Positions 7,524 to 17,311 of a stretch of 64,000 bases of DNA are shown in pieces; the stretch's first letter is position 1; the number at the start of each line of letters is the position of its first letter. A model generated the notes under the pieces. The model saw only the letters and a list, made by a program, of their open reading frames with translations. It was not told the origin of the DNA and made no database searches. The position numbers and the translations under genes are program-made. Origin of the DNA: Ignavibacteria bacterium (GTDB lineage: Bacteria > Bacteroidota > Ignavibacteria > Tepidaquicellales > Tepidaquicellaceae); the NCBI GenBank assembly GCA_041649015.1, contig JBAZNU010000007.1, positions 62,001-126,000 on the forward strand, in the 5' to 3' direction.

Positions 7524-10500
7524 TTATATTCCTTTCAAATTAAATTTATCTTTATTAAGATAATTATTTAATTTGTAGATTAGCAGTGTTCTGCTCAATG
7601 GCTTTGAAATATAATCAGTACATCCTGCTACTAAAGCATTTCTCCTGTCTTCGATCATTGCATAAGCAGTCTGCGCTATAATTGGTATGTCCTTGTTAAA
7701 TTTTCTTATCTCCTTTGTGGCATCAATCCCGTTCATTATTGGCATTTTAATATCCATCAATATCAATGAAATATCATTCCGTCCTTTTGCTTTGTTAACA
7801 GCCTCCTCGCCGTTCGCTGCTCTCATTATTATCAATCCTTCCTTACTCAGTATCTTCTCGATGTATTCATAACTTACATCATCATCTTCCGCTATCAATA
7901 TTTTGTCGCTTTTTTGGAAAGCATATTTAATCGGCTCGCTCGGCTCTGATATTGTTATCGTTTGCGAAACAGGATTGTAAGGTAATGAAAAATAAAATAT
8001 GCTTCCTTCATGTAACTTTGATTCAACCCATATTTTACCGTTCAACAATTCAATGTATGCTTTAACTATCGATAATCCCAAACCCGACCCCTCATATGAA
8101 CGTGTGTATGGCGATAAATCACCCTGTACAAACCTCCCGAATATTGCATCGACTTTTTCTGCTGGTATACCGAATCCCGTATCACGAACAAAAAATATTA
8201 GACTGTTCTCCTTAACGTAATTTCCAAATTCTATAAATCCTTTACTCGTAAACTTAATTGCATTCTTTATTAAATTTGTCAGTATCCCGTCTATTTTATG
8301 CTTATCCGATATTATTATCGATTCTTCCTTCTGAATCTGCTCCGTAATTCTTAATTCTATTCCCTTATCATTCGCCTGTTGTTTAAAAAACTGGTAATGA
8401 TATTCCATTATTTCAGATATATTCACATCACTAAAACTAAGCTGGAGTTGCCCCGCTTCAATTTTTGATATTTCTATTATATCATTTATCGTGTTCAGCA
8501 GGCGTTCTCCGCTTTGATTTACTATCTTTATATATTCGCTCTTGCTATCCTCGCTCAAACTCGGCTCTTTCAGCAAGTCCAGAAATCCTAATATACCGTT
8601 CATTGGTGTTCTTATCTCGTGACTCATGTTAGCAAGAAATGCCGATTTCAACTTGTCGCTCTCTTCTGCTTTTTGTTTTGCACTTTTCAGATTCTCAATT
8701 AGTTTAAGTCTTTCTGATATCTTCCATACATTGTCCATCAGCAATTTTAACTGACGTTCGTCCGGTGAATCATAATCTGTCTCTTTGTTAGCAACACCCG
8801 CTACCGCTACTATTTCATTGTCAACAATTACTGGTATAGTCAAGAATTTCTTCAACTTCACATGACCCTCAGGCGTACCCTGTTTTAATTCATTTTCCGC
8901 CTCATAATCATTTAAAATAATCGAACGTCTCTGCCGAACTGCCTCTCCCCAGCAGCCTGTGCTGTCTAGGTCATATATTGTTCCCTGATTTTCTACATTG
9001 CATTCACTCATCACATCTTTTGACCACGTGTTCAACGTGAATTGTCTCGTTGTTCCATTGTAGAAATAAATATATCCAATTTTACTGCGTGTCAATTGAA
9101 TTGCCTCTTCAAGCGCAAAGTCAAGCAGCTCTTGATTGGAACTCGTCTGAAATTGTGAAATCTTTAGCAGGCTCTCAAGTCGCTCATTGTTTAAAATTAT
9201 CTCCTCCGTTTGATTCCGTAGTATTATTTCATTCGCTTCTGAAAGTTCTTTTGCATTTAATATCTCTTCTTCAATCTTCTTCTGTTCAGTTACATTCGTA
9301 AAATTAATTACCAAAAGTACTTCTTCATTTTCTCTCCTTATCGCTGATATCCTGTTATTCCAGTATTCATATATACCCGCTGGATTTTTCATCCTTGGCT
9401 CGTATGTTTGAGGTAGTCCTGTCTCCAATGCTCTTTTAATTGCTTCATCACAATCTCTCTTATCTTCAGGCGTTAGAATATCTTTTATGTTTGTGCCCAG
9501 TATTTCTTCTTTCTTATTTCCAGGAGTTACTCTGTTTATATCAAGAAATACTCCGTTAATATCAGTTAATGCTACAATATCAGGTGAGTTCTCAAACAAT
9601 ATTCTGAATTGCTTTTCTGTCTCCTCAACTTTCTCCTTCTCCTTTATAAGTTCTATTTCCGCATTCTTTCTTGCGGTTATATCAGAGATTATTGTGACAA
9701 ATTGGTTCTTTAACGGGCTGAATGCCTTCACTTCATAATGTTTGTCGAGTTCTTCTGCATAATCCTCAAAATATATTGGCTCTTCTGTTAATGCAACTTT
9801 ACCGTACCTTTCTATCCATTTCTTTTCTAAATTAGGCAATACTTCGAGAACCGTCTTTCCAACTATATCTTTCGAATTTAATCCCGTCATCTTTTCATAC
9901 ATTGGATTCACTGCAAGAAATCTATAATTAATCGGTCTGCCTTCTTCATCGCAGATTATTTCATGTAATGCAAATCCATCAAGCATTTCTTCAAATAATT
10001 TCTTGTATTCCTGCTCTGTTTTGCGGCTGCTTGTTATGTCTCTGGCTACTTCAAACATTATTCCTTCCTCTGGATATGGATGTGAATTCCATGAGAGTAT
10101 TCTATAACTGCCGTCTTTGCATCGGTATCTGTTCTCAAATTCATAAATTCCTTTTCCCTCAATTATTTCCGCCTTAATTTTATTCATTAAATCTACATCA
10201 TCCGGATGAACGAATTCATTCCATGGTTTCGATAATAGTTCCTCCGCACTCCAGCCGAGTGTACTCGTCCATGCAGGATTTAGTACTTTTAAATATCCGT
10301 CATAACCCGTGATACATAACATTTCAATCGAGTGTGTGAATATCTTGTCGCTCGTCTTAAGTTTTTCTTCAGCTTTTTTACGTTCTGATATATCGATGAT
10401 TACTGCAACGTAATATCCTTCATTCCCTGACTCCATAAACTGCAGGTGAACTTCTATATCGTAAATAGAACCGTCTTTTCGTCTATGAAATGTCTCAAAT

Positions 10501-13073
10501 ACAAACTGCTCTTTTTTACCCGTTTTCAACAGAGATACTACATCTATAAAATGTCTGTAATTATCTCCTGTATTCTTTGTTGAGGGGTCTATAAAATTAA
10601 GAAATTGTATTAAACTGTCTTCAGGCACAAGGTCTAATGGAGTCATATCATAAAGCTCCTCAAGAGTATACCCTAAGTTATTAATAGCTGCTTTGTTCAC
10701 ATACTTGAATTTCAGGTTTTCTGAATCAAGTAGAAATATCTCGTTTAGTGAGCTTTCAAATATCTGTGCAAGTTTTTTGTTCTCTTCTTCTACCTTTTTT
10801 CGTTCATTTATATCAATGTGCGTCCCTAACATTCTTAAAGGCTTTCCAAAACTATCATATTCAGTGATTTTTCCCGTCGAAAGTATCCATTTCCATTCTC
10901 CCGATTTTGTTAGATCTCTGAATTCTACACTGTATTCAGTACTGAGTCCGTTAAGATAATCTTCATACAACTTAATGACCCTTTCCTTATCATCAGGATG
11001 TAACCTGGAGTTCCAAGCTTCGTGAGACTCCGAAAATTCTTCTGGTTCAAAACCTATCATTCTTGCATATTCAGGTGTAATAATTGCCTTGCCAGACTTA
11101 ATGTCTAAATCATATATACCCTGCTTTGATACAGCTAAAGCAAGCTTTAATCTTTCCTCATTTTCCCTAATTTGATTTTCTGCTTTTTTTCTTTCTGTAA
11201 TATCAGTATATGATGCTTGTAAACAAACACCCTCACCTTCATTATTTACTACCCGGCTTGTCAATACCTCTACATCAAAAACGCTGCCGTCCTTTTTTAT
11301 TCCTTTAAACTCCCCATTCCAGAAACCTGTATCCTGCACTATTTTCAATAAGTCCTTTGCTTCATTTTTAAATTTCCAGAATTCTACTCCGTTTTTACCC
11401 AGTACTTCAGATTCCGAGCTGTATCCCCACATCTTTAAAAAAGCAGGATTTACATAGTTCAGGTAACCGTTCATATCTGAGGTTACGAAAGCATTAGTCG
11501 ATGATTCTATTGCCCAGTCCTTTACCCATAATTCATCTTCAGCTCTTTTCTTCTCGGTTATGTCTTTCAATGAACCATACAAAATACTTTCTTTATTCGA
11601 TTTCAAACTTTTAACGCATTCTGCATGAGATTCTACCCATTTGATATTCCCGTCTTTATGTTTTATTCTTAATTTACAAACAGACTGCATACCGGTCTTC
11701 AAGCCTGTCACATTTTTGTTAAATAACTCATTGTCTTCATCTGCAACAATAAATTCCCAGAATTTCTTTGACATTATTTCATTGATTGAATATCCGCAAA
11801 TTTTTTCCGAAGCACCTGCCATCCAGTTGATACTGTAAACACCGTTTTTATCAGCAGTGCACGAATAAACAATATCCGTAATAATTGAAGTAACTCTTCT
11901 GAATCTTTCTTCACTAAGCAAAATTGATTCACGCATTTTATTTTCTTCCGTAACATCCCTAAATACAATAACTGCACCAACTATATCACCTTTTCTATCC
12001 TTTATCGGTGCTGCTGAATTTGTTATTAAAAATTCTTCACCTTTTACTGTGATAAGTTTTATACCGTATGAAAGGCATAAAGCATCCCCTGTGATTAATG
12101 CCTTTTTAATGAGGTCTTCAGATTTTTTCCCGGTTTTACTGTCAATAGTAACAAAAAATTTATTAAGAACTTTATTTTCCGCATCGGCAAACTTTATTCC
12201 AAGCATGTTTTCAGCCCTCGGGTTCATGCCCGTTATTCGTCCTTTAATGTCAGTTGCAATTACTGCCTCTGCGATTGAGTTTAAAGTGATACGTAGATTT
12301 TCATTTATGTCGTGTGCCTTTTGCTCTGCTTTTTTGTAAGAAGTAATATCTCGTAAAAAAGCCATTCCACCATCCAAACCATTATATCTGAAAGGAACTC
12401 CGGATACTTCAACGTTAATGTACGTGCCGTCAATCTTCTTATGGACTTGCTCTACTAAGAGTACTTTTTCCTTTTTCTTGTTTAATTTCTTAATTCGTGA
12501 TTCAATTATTTCGTGATAATCCTTGTGAATTCTTTCTTTTACAGGTTTACCCACTAGTTCGCTCGGGCTTTTTGCTCCGTATAATTTAAGACACTTTTTA
12601 TTTACATAAGCAAATTTTGAATCTGTTTGTATGAAGACAGCTTGTGGAATATTTTCTAAAACAAGATTTATCATGTCCCCGACATTAAGAACGTTCTCCT
12701 TGCTCTTTTTTTCTTTATCAATTTCAGTATAATATGATATGAAGTAATCTTTTTTAACGTTGAAAGATGATATTTTATACCATTCATTAGTGTGAATTGA
12801 AAAATATTCAAACTCATGCTTTCCATTCTTTGCAGACATTATCCTGCAGAATGAGATTAAATTAAAATTTTCATTCGATTCAAATGAAAATATTTCTGTA
12901 AATTTTTTTCCAATAACATCCTTTGCTTTTTTACCCGACATTTTCTCGAAGGCAGGGTTTATTTCTATGTATTGATAATCTATCGGTATGCCTTTTTTGT
13001 CTTTTATTATTTTATGGTATGCATACCCGAACGGAGCATGCATTAAAATTGACTGGGGAATACTTGTATTCAT
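7524..13073 (-). CDS. Ten-PAS, GAF hybrid sensor histidine kinase with C-terminal receiver
   Basis: A 1849-residue signalling protein. By eye there are ten PAS domains of about 120-130 residues over residues 1-1300, most closing with a D(I/V)T.(R/K)K-type PAC end such as DITERKKAE. A GAF domain follows (about 1302-1457). The HisKA helix pair carries the phospho-acceptor His in SHEIRTP (about His1485). The HATPase domain has NLIKNAIKF, DTGFGIP and GSGLGLS. A receiver domain starts near 1724 with the acidic pocket AEDDD, phospho-acceptor Asp in LILMDIKMP (about Asp1774) and Lys in SKPLS. No signal peptide or membrane segment is visible, so it should be a cytoplasmic sensor of several small ligands or of redox state. 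There is no DNA-binding output; the phosphate probably moves to a separate phosphotransfer or response protein. No partner gene is adjacent. The start codon has no clear Shine-Dalgarno sequence. Confidence 0.93.
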   Translation of the reverse strand: MNTSIPQSILMHAPFGYAYHKIIKDKKGIPIDYQYIEINPAFEKMSGKKAKDVIGKKFTEIFSFESNENFNLISFCRIMSAKNGKHEFEYFSIHTNEWYKISSFNVKKDYFISYYTEIDKEKKSKENVLNVGDMINLVLENIPQAVFIQTDSKFAYVNKKCLKLYGAKSPSELVGKPVKERIHKDYHEIIESRIKKLNKKKEKVLLVEQVHKKIDGTYINVEVSGVPFRYNGLDGGMAFLRDITSYKKAEQKAHDINENLRITLNSIAEAVIATDIKGRITGMNPRAENMLGIKFADAENKVLNKFFVTIDSKTGKKSEDLIKKALITGDALCLSYGIKLITVKGEEFLITNSAAPIKDRKGDIVGAVIVFRDVTEENKMRESILLSEERFRRVTSIITDIVYSCTADKNGVYSINWMAGASEKICGYSINEIMSKKFWEFIVADEDNELFNKNVTGLKTGMQSVCKLRIKHKDGNIKWVESHAECVKSLKSNKESILYGSLKDITEKKRAEDELWVKDWAIESSTNAFVTSDMNGYLNYVNPAFLKMWGYSSESEVLGKNGVEFWKFKNEAKDLLKIVQDTGFWNGEFKGIKKDGSVFDVEVLTSRVVNNEGEGVCLQASYTDITERKKAENQIRENEERLKLALAVSKQGIYDLDIKSGKAIITPEYARMIGFEPEEFSESHEAWNSRLHPDDKERVIKLYEDYLNGLSTEYSVEFRDLTKSGEWKWILSTGKITEYDSFGKPLRMLGTHIDINERKKVEEENKKLAQIFESSLNEIFLLDSENLKFKYVNKAAINNLGYTLEELYDMTPLDLVPEDSLIQFLNFIDPSTKNTGDNYRHFIDVVSLLKTGKKEQFVFETFHRRKDGSIYDIEVHLQFMESGNEGYYVAVIIDISERKKAEEKLKTSDKIFTHSIEMLCITGYDGYLKVLNPAWTSTLGWSAEELLSKPWNEFVHPDDVDLMNKIKAEIIEGKGIYEFENRYRCKDGSYRILSWNSHPYPEEGIMFEVARDITSSRKTEQEYKKLFEEMLDGFALHEIICDEEGRPINYRFLAVNPMYEKMTGLNSKDIVGKTVLEVLPNLEKKWIERYGKVALTEEPIYFEDYAEELDKHYEVKAFSPLKNQFVTIISDITARKNAEIELIKEKEKVEETEKQFRILFENSPDIVALTDINGVFLDINRVTPGNKKEEILGTNIKDILTPEDKRDCDEAIKRALETGLPQTYEPRMKNPAGIYEYWNNRISAIRRENEEVLLVINFTNVTEQKKIEEEILNAKELSEANEIILRNQTEEIILNNERLESLLKISQFQTSSNQELLDFALEEAIQLTRSKIGYIYFYNGTTRQFTLNTWSKDVMSECNVENQGTIYDLDSTGCWGEAVRQRRSIILNDYEAENELKQGTPEGHVKLKKFLTIPVIVDNEIVAVAGVANKETDYDSPDERQLKLLMDNVWKISERLKLIENLKSAKQKAEESDKLKSAFLANMSHEIRTPMNGILGFLDLLKEPSLSEDSKSEYIKIVNQSGERLLNTINDIIEISKIEAGQLQLSFSDVNISEIMEYHYQFFKQQANDKGIELRITEQIQKEESIIISDKHKIDGILTNLIKNAIKFTSKGFIEFGNYVKENSLIFFVRDTGFGIPAEKVDAIFGRFVQGDLSPYTRSYEGSGLGLSIVKAYIELLNGKIWVESKLHEGSIFYFSLPYNPVSQTITISEPSEPIKYAFQKSDKILIAEDDDVSYEYIEKILSKEGLIIMRAANGEEAVNKAKGRNDISLILMDIKMPIMNGIDATKEIRKFNKDIPIIAQTAYAMIEDRRNALVAGCTDYISKPLSRTLLIYKLNNYLNKDKFNLKGI

Positions 13074-13278
13074 AATTAAAATATTTTATTATGATTGAAA
13101 CACTCTAATTATATTAATTTATACATTCAGATGTAACTTTTCTATACTTTAAATAGTGCATTCTCAATTTAATTTTTTTCTATTAAATTCGAGTAAGAGG
13201 TATTTATACGTGTATCCGGTTCCAATAATTGAAACCAGGGAAATAGTTACAATGAAATTAATATCAGTGTATCGATTC

Positions 13279-14193
13279 TTACCTCAGTGACATTACAAGC
13301 AAATACCACAAAAATAAAGTAATAAACGATACCGGTATTCCCAGTCCAACCATTAAGTTCGCAAGCTTCGGGTTCAAATCATAAGTGACTGCCATCACAG
13401 AACCCATAACCATCGGCGGCATTGCTGATTCAACGAGACTAACATCTATTTCCATTCCCCTTTGATTCATAATAATAAAGTAAATCAAAAAAATTAAGGA
13501 AGGTGCGAGTATTAGTTTGAATAAAAGTCCAACAAAAAGCTCCCTGTATGGTAAATGTCTCAGTGATACTTTCAACTGCAATCCAACAGATATTATTGCG
13601 AGAATGACTATTAATCCGCCTAGTTTTTCAAGAATAAAAGAGGTCGTTTCAGTATGAACAAAGCCAACCATTTTTAAGAACATAGCTAAAATTGTCGCAA
13701 TAAACGAAGGGTAAGTAAGTATATCTTTAATCATCTTTTTTGTGCTGAAATCCCTTGATGAGTAAAAAGAAGACACTATAACTCCGAATGTTGCGAGAAT
13801 GACAAAACTTCCAACCTGATCAATTATTACACCGGTCTTAAGACTTTCATTTCCGAACATTGTCACTAAAACAGGGAATCCAACAAATGACGAATTGCAT
13901 AGTCCTGCAGTCATAATAAGTGAACCGGTTGTCTGTTTGTCCCACTTGAATACTTTTGCAAGCAATACAAAGAAACACAGTGCAAACCCAAAAACTATAT
14001 ACATCGAAGCCGCGGGATATATAATCTGTGACGTGACTTCAACCTGCGGTATGTAGAGTAGAGCTAAAGCAGGCAGTGATATATTAATTACGATAAAGTT
14101 CAGTACTTTATGAGCGTCATTGGGAAATGATTTAATCTTTCGAAGTAGCACTCCGGCAAGTAAACAAATGAAAATTAATATTATATTTCCCAT
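13279..14193 (-). CDS. AEC (auxin efflux carrier) family transporter
   Basis: A 304-residue membrane protein with about ten hydrophobic segments. It shows family marks: the opening MGNIILIFICLLAGVLLRK, NISLPALAL in segment 2, GLCNSSFVGFPV near residue 96 (the conserved N..F.G.P motif) and a C-terminal ESAMPPMVMGSVMA segment. AEC members carry small organic acids, amino acids or similar anions. The substrate is unknown. It is transcribed on its own, divergent from the thioredoxin pair beginning at 14314. Confidence 0.9.
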   Translation of the reverse strand: MGNIILIFICLLAGVLLRKIKSFPNDAHKVLNFIVINISLPALALLYIPQVEVTSQIIYPAASMYIVFGFALCFFVLLAKVFKWDKQTTGSLIMTAGLCNSSFVGFPVLVTMFGNESLKTGVIIDQVGSFVILATFGVIVSSFYSSRDFSTKKMIKDILTYPSFIATILAMFLKMVGFVHTETTSFILEKLGGLIVILAIISVGLQLKVSLRHLPYRELFVGLLFKLILAPSLIFLIYFIIMNQRGMEIDVSLVESAMPPMVMGSVMAVTYDLNPKLANLMVGLGIPVSFITLFLWYLLVMSLR

Positions 14194-14313
14194 AGCTCAA
14201 ATTAGCTATCGTCAATCATAAATAAAATGAATATGATTCCTGTTGAATGAAATTTTTTGTCTGACTTTTACGTTTAAGCATATAACAATTAAACAAAGGA
14301 GATAAATCAATTT

Positions 14314-14892
14314 ATGAAAATATCAGAAATTTTAGTAACAGTATTATTAACCATTTTAATCTCGCTTAATTCTTATGCAAAAGATCCGGGAGAAAAAGTT
14401 GAGGATTTTACAATCGTAAATTATGACGGTACACAGTACAATTTGAATACAGCTCTTCAAAGCGGGTATGTAGTTATAATGTTCTGGTCAACAGAGTGCC
14501 CTTACGTGCAGCCTTTTAACGACAGAATAAATAATTACGTTAATGCATATAATGGAAAAGGAATAACGTTCTGGGCAATAAACTCAAACACTACGGAAAG
14601 CGTTGAAAGGGTAAAACAGCATCACGAAGAGAATAAATATGTGTTCCCGATGCTAAAAGACGAAAATAGCGTTGTTGCTGACCTGTTTGAAGCAACTCGG
14701 ACACCAGAAGTATTCGTTCTGGGGAAAGATAGAACAATACTTTATCACGGCAGAATTGACGATAATAGCAATGCTGAAAAAGTGTCCTCAAACGACTTAA
14801 ACAACGCTCTTAATGAACTGACAGCGGGTAAAGAAGTTACTGTCAAATTAACTAAATCATTCGGTTGTACAATTAAAAGGAAAGATATGTAG
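14314..14892 (+). CDS. Exported peroxiredoxin-like/redoxin protein
   Basis: A 192-residue thioredoxin-fold protein with a signal peptide (about residues 1-22, ending LNSYA). It has the AhpC/TSA-like opening GEKVEDFTIVNYDG and a single active-site Cys in STECPYVQ (Cys62), not CxxC. A second Cys lies near the C-terminus in FGCTIKRK. This arrangement is typical of the PRX-like redoxins often annotated as thioredoxin family. It probably acts in the periplasm as a thiol reductase or peroxidase. An excellent ribosome binding site (AAAGGAGAT) precedes the ATG. It lies two bases before a TlpA-like gene, so the two are co-transcribed and may share electrons. Confidence 0.85.
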   Translation: MKISEILVTVLLTILISLNSYAKDPGEKVEDFTIVNYDGTQYNLNTALQSGYVVIMFWSTECPYVQPFNDRINNYVNAYNGKGITFWAINSNTTESVERVKQHHEENKYVFPMLKDENSVVADLFEATRTPEVFVLGKDRTILYHGRIDDNSNAEKVSSNDLNNALNELTAGKEVTVKLTKSFGCTIKRKDM

Positions 14893-14894
14893 TC

Positions 14895-15380
14895 ATGAAA
14901 AGAATTATTTTAGCTTTAATAATATCCTTCACTTTTGTAAACGTTTATTCTCAGACAGTAAATCCGCTCAAATCAGTTGAAGACCTAAAAGAAATTCAAA
15001 ACTCGGTCAAAGGAAAAGTTGTACTGTATAACTTCTGGGCTACATGGTGTAAGCCTTGTGTTACGGAATTTCCCGAACTGATAAAACTTTATAACAACTA
15101 TAAGGATAAAGATTTTGCTTTGGTGTTTATTTCCATCGATGCGGTAGAGGAATTAAGGACTAAGGTAATCCCGTTTCTCGAAAAGCAGGGTGTTGATTTT
15201 GATACTTACTATAATGATTTCAAAAATCCTGAAGATCTTATTGATTTTTATGATAAACAATGGGAAGGAGCTATTCCATCAACTTATATATACGATAAAG
15301 ACGGCGTCCTCAGCACTAAACTTATCGGAGGCAGAAATTATGAGTTCTTTGAGAACGAAATTAAGAAATTAATAAATTAG
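14895..15380 (+). CDS. TlpA-like exported thioredoxin
   Basis: A 161-residue thioredoxin-fold protein with an N-terminal signal peptide (about residues 1-19, ending NVYSQ) and the active site WCKPC (about 51-55) in the context NFWATWCKPCVTEFPEL. This is typical of TlpA/ResA-type periplasmic disulfide reductases involved in cytochrome c or extracytoplasmic thiol maintenance. It has the cis-Pro segment AIPSTYIYD. It starts two bases after the redoxin gene and is followed by a strong hairpin, closing a two-gene operon. The exact client cannot be told; the CxxCH-bearing proteins further on in the window are possible clients (inference only). Confidence 0.88.
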   Translation: MKRIILALIISFTFVNVYSQTVNPLKSVEDLKEIQNSVKGKVVLYNFWATWCKPCVTEFPELIKLYNNYKDKDFALVFISIDAVEELRTKVIPFLEKQGVDFDTYYNDFKNPEDLIDFYDKQWEGAIPSTYIYDKDGVLSTKLIGGRNYEFFENEIKKLIN

Positions 15381-15400
15381 ATCCATAGTTTTTAGTAAAA

Positions 15401-15432
15401 GAAAGGTACGAATGATTTAATTCGTACCTTTC
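15401..15432. terminator. Bidirectional terminator hairpin
   Basis: Perfect 13-bp stem (GAAAGGTACGAAT at 15401-15413 against 15420-15432) with a 6-base loop, lying between convergent genes. Flanks are A-rich on the left and moderately T-rich on the right, so it can serve both the thioredoxin operon and the minus-strand operon. Confidence 0.85.
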
Positions 15433-15451
15433 ATATTATATACCATGTTAA

Positions 15452-15886
15452 TTAAACCCTGTAGTTATCGGCTCTCCAGTGCTTGATTGACTTCTTTATG
15501 TCTTCTTCTGCGGTTCCCTTTTCTGCAGCACTCTTTGCCAACTCAACAAACTCTTCATCAGACGCAAACCTTAATCCAATAATTTGTCTGATAGTTAGTC
15601 TGCTGTCAATAGGCTTTCCGGTAAGAATATAATGTCTGAAATTTTCCTCGGCTCTTATCGCTCTGTCCTGTGCTTTCAGAGAAAAACTTCTTGCAAAGAA
15701 GAAAACGAACAACAAAGATAATGATATAATCAGGAAAAATAACCAGAGTTTCATTGACGCTCCCTGACTGGCTGCACTGATTGTATAGTATACCGAAGAT
15801 ACTATCATTAAGATTATCATTGGGAACGTAACAACGTGAAACAATGCAACAAATCTTCTGTGATTGGAATAATTTTGTTCTTTCAT
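15452..15886 (-). CDS. DUF6526-like membrane protein
   Basis: A 144-residue protein with two membrane segments (about residues 16-36 and 46-66) followed by a soluble, conserved tail. The pattern KEQNYSNHRRFVALFH at the start, then AQDRAIRAEENFRHY, then IIGLRFASDEEFVELA and IKHWRADNYRV at the end, is that of the DUF6526 family. The role is unknown. It starts 3 bases after the stop of the decarboxylase gene, so it is the last gene of a three-gene minus-strand unit (T9SS protein, decarboxylase, DUF6526). Confidence 0.8.
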   Translation of the reverse strand: MKEQNYSNHRRFVALFHVVTFPMIILMIVSSVYYTISAASQGASMKLWLFFLIISLSLLFVFFFARSFSLKAQDRAIRAEENFRHYILTGKPIDSRLTIRQIIGLRFASDEEFVELAKSAAEKGTAEEDIKKSIKHWRADNYRV

Positions 15887-15889
15887 CTG

Positions 15890-17311
15890 TCAAAAATTTA
15901 AATTTTTGGAATATGATTTTATTAGCTCAAAAGCGTCGTTAACATTCCTTTCGTCAACGTTTGTCTGAGCTATGACAAGCCTAAGTGAAAACTTACCCAG
16001 AAGTTTCGTATGTGAAAGATAAATTTTACCCGTTTTGTTCAGTTCGTGCATAAGTTTTTCGTTTATAAAATTGAGAGTCTCCTCGTCTTTTACATTTTCC
16101 GGCTTATACCTGAAACATACGACATTTGCAATCATTGGAGCAAGAATCTCGAAATCAGGTTCTTGCTTCATTTTGTTATGGAAATCTTTTGCTAATGAAA
16201 TTTGATATCTTACCTTTTCTTGAAGTCCCTTGATACCGAACGAACGAATTACAAACCAAAGTTTTAACGCCCTGAATCTTCTTCCGAGGGGAATTCCCCA
16301 GTCACAGTAATTATTCGCAACATTATCAGAACGAGTTTTCAAATATTCAGGAATAATTTCAAAAGTATTTAATAGAGCATTCTTATCCTTTATGAAGTAA
16401 GCAGAGCAGTCAAAATTTGTAAACATCCATTTATGAGGATTAAAAACAAATGTATCCACTTCTTCAATCCCTTCTAACATCCATCTGTACTCCGGAAGTA
16501 TAAGCGCTGTCCCCAAATATGCTGCATCCACGTGAAGCCAGAACTTATACTCCTTTTTTAGCCGCGATATCGCTTTTAGAGGGTCAACTGCGGTGCTTCC
16601 GGTTGTCCCTATGGCAGCCACTACACATAATGGATGAAAACCATTTTCAACATCACTTTTAATAGCATTTTCAAGCTTTTCAGGTATCATAGCGAAGTTT
16701 TTATCAACTTCAATTTTTATTAGATTATCTCTTCCGATACCGGCAATTTTTACAGCTTTTTCAATAGAAGAATGGGTTTCAGTAGAACAATAAACTCTAT
16801 ATCTTTCCTGTCCTGAAAAACCTTTTTTATTAATACTGAATTCTGAATGAAACTCTCTTGCTGTTAATATCGATGCAAGTGTGGATGTTGAAGCGGTATC
16901 CTGTATTACACCAATAAAGTTCTGAGGAAGACCCGTCATGTCTCTCATCCAGTTCATTACTTTTTCCTCAAGTTCAGCGGCGGATGGTGATGTTTCCCAT
17001 TTCATGCATTGTGCAGCAAGAGCTGAAATTAACATCTCTGCGAGTAATGAAGGATAGCTTGAGTTAGCAGGAAAATATGCAAAAAAGTTAGGGCTTTGCC
17101 AGTGTGTAATTCCCGGCATGATTATTTTATTGAAGTCGTCAAATATATCATTAAATTCCTCGGGTTCTTCTGGAGCTTTTGATGGAAGTTTATCGAATAT
17201 CTCATGAAATTTAACGTTTGACTTTACCGGATACTTTTCTATCTCTTTCAAATACTTATTAATCCAATCCAGTATTTCCTCTGATGCTTTTTTAAATTCG
17301 TTGTCTGTCAT
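15890..17311 (-). CDS. PLP-dependent aromatic-L-amino-acid decarboxylase
   Basis: A 473-residue group II decarboxylase of the DDC/tyrosine/tryptophan decarboxylase family. Marks in order: ITHWQSPNFFAYFPANSSYP (about 68-87); the stacking His in TETHSSIEKA (about His180); AAIGTTGSTAVDP; the PLP-binding Asp in HVDAAY (about 260-265); and the Schiff-base Lys in NPHKWM (about Lys294). The enzyme is cytoplasmic and removes CO2 from Trp, Tyr, Phe or DOPA to give arylalkylamines. The substrate cannot be fixed from these residues. The start overlaps the stop of the preceding T9SS gene as TAATG, so translation is probably coupled. Pairing with an exported, possibly heme-binding protein is unusual. Confidence 0.92.
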   Translation of the reverse strand: MTDNEFKKASEEILDWINKYLKEIEKYPVKSNVKFHEIFDKLPSKAPEEPEEFNDIFDDFNKIIMPGITHWQSPNFFAYFPANSSYPSLLAEMLISALAAQCMKWETSPSAAELEEKVMNWMRDMTGLPQNFIGVIQDTASTSTLASILTAREFHSEFSINKKGFSGQERYRVYCSTETHSSIEKAVKIAGIGRDNLIKIEVDKNFAMIPEKLENAIKSDVENGFHPLCVVAAIGTTGSTAVDPLKAISRLKKEYKFWLHVDAAYLGTALILPEYRWMLEGIEEVDTFVFNPHKWMFTNFDCSAYFIKDKNALLNTFEIIPEYLKTRSDNVANNYCDWGIPLGRRFRALKLWFVIRSFGIKGLQEKVRYQISLAKDFHNKMKQEPDFEILAPMIANVVCFRYKPENVKDEETLNFINEKLMHELNKTGKIYLSHTKLLGKFSLRLVIAQTNVDERNVNDAFELIKSYSKNLNF

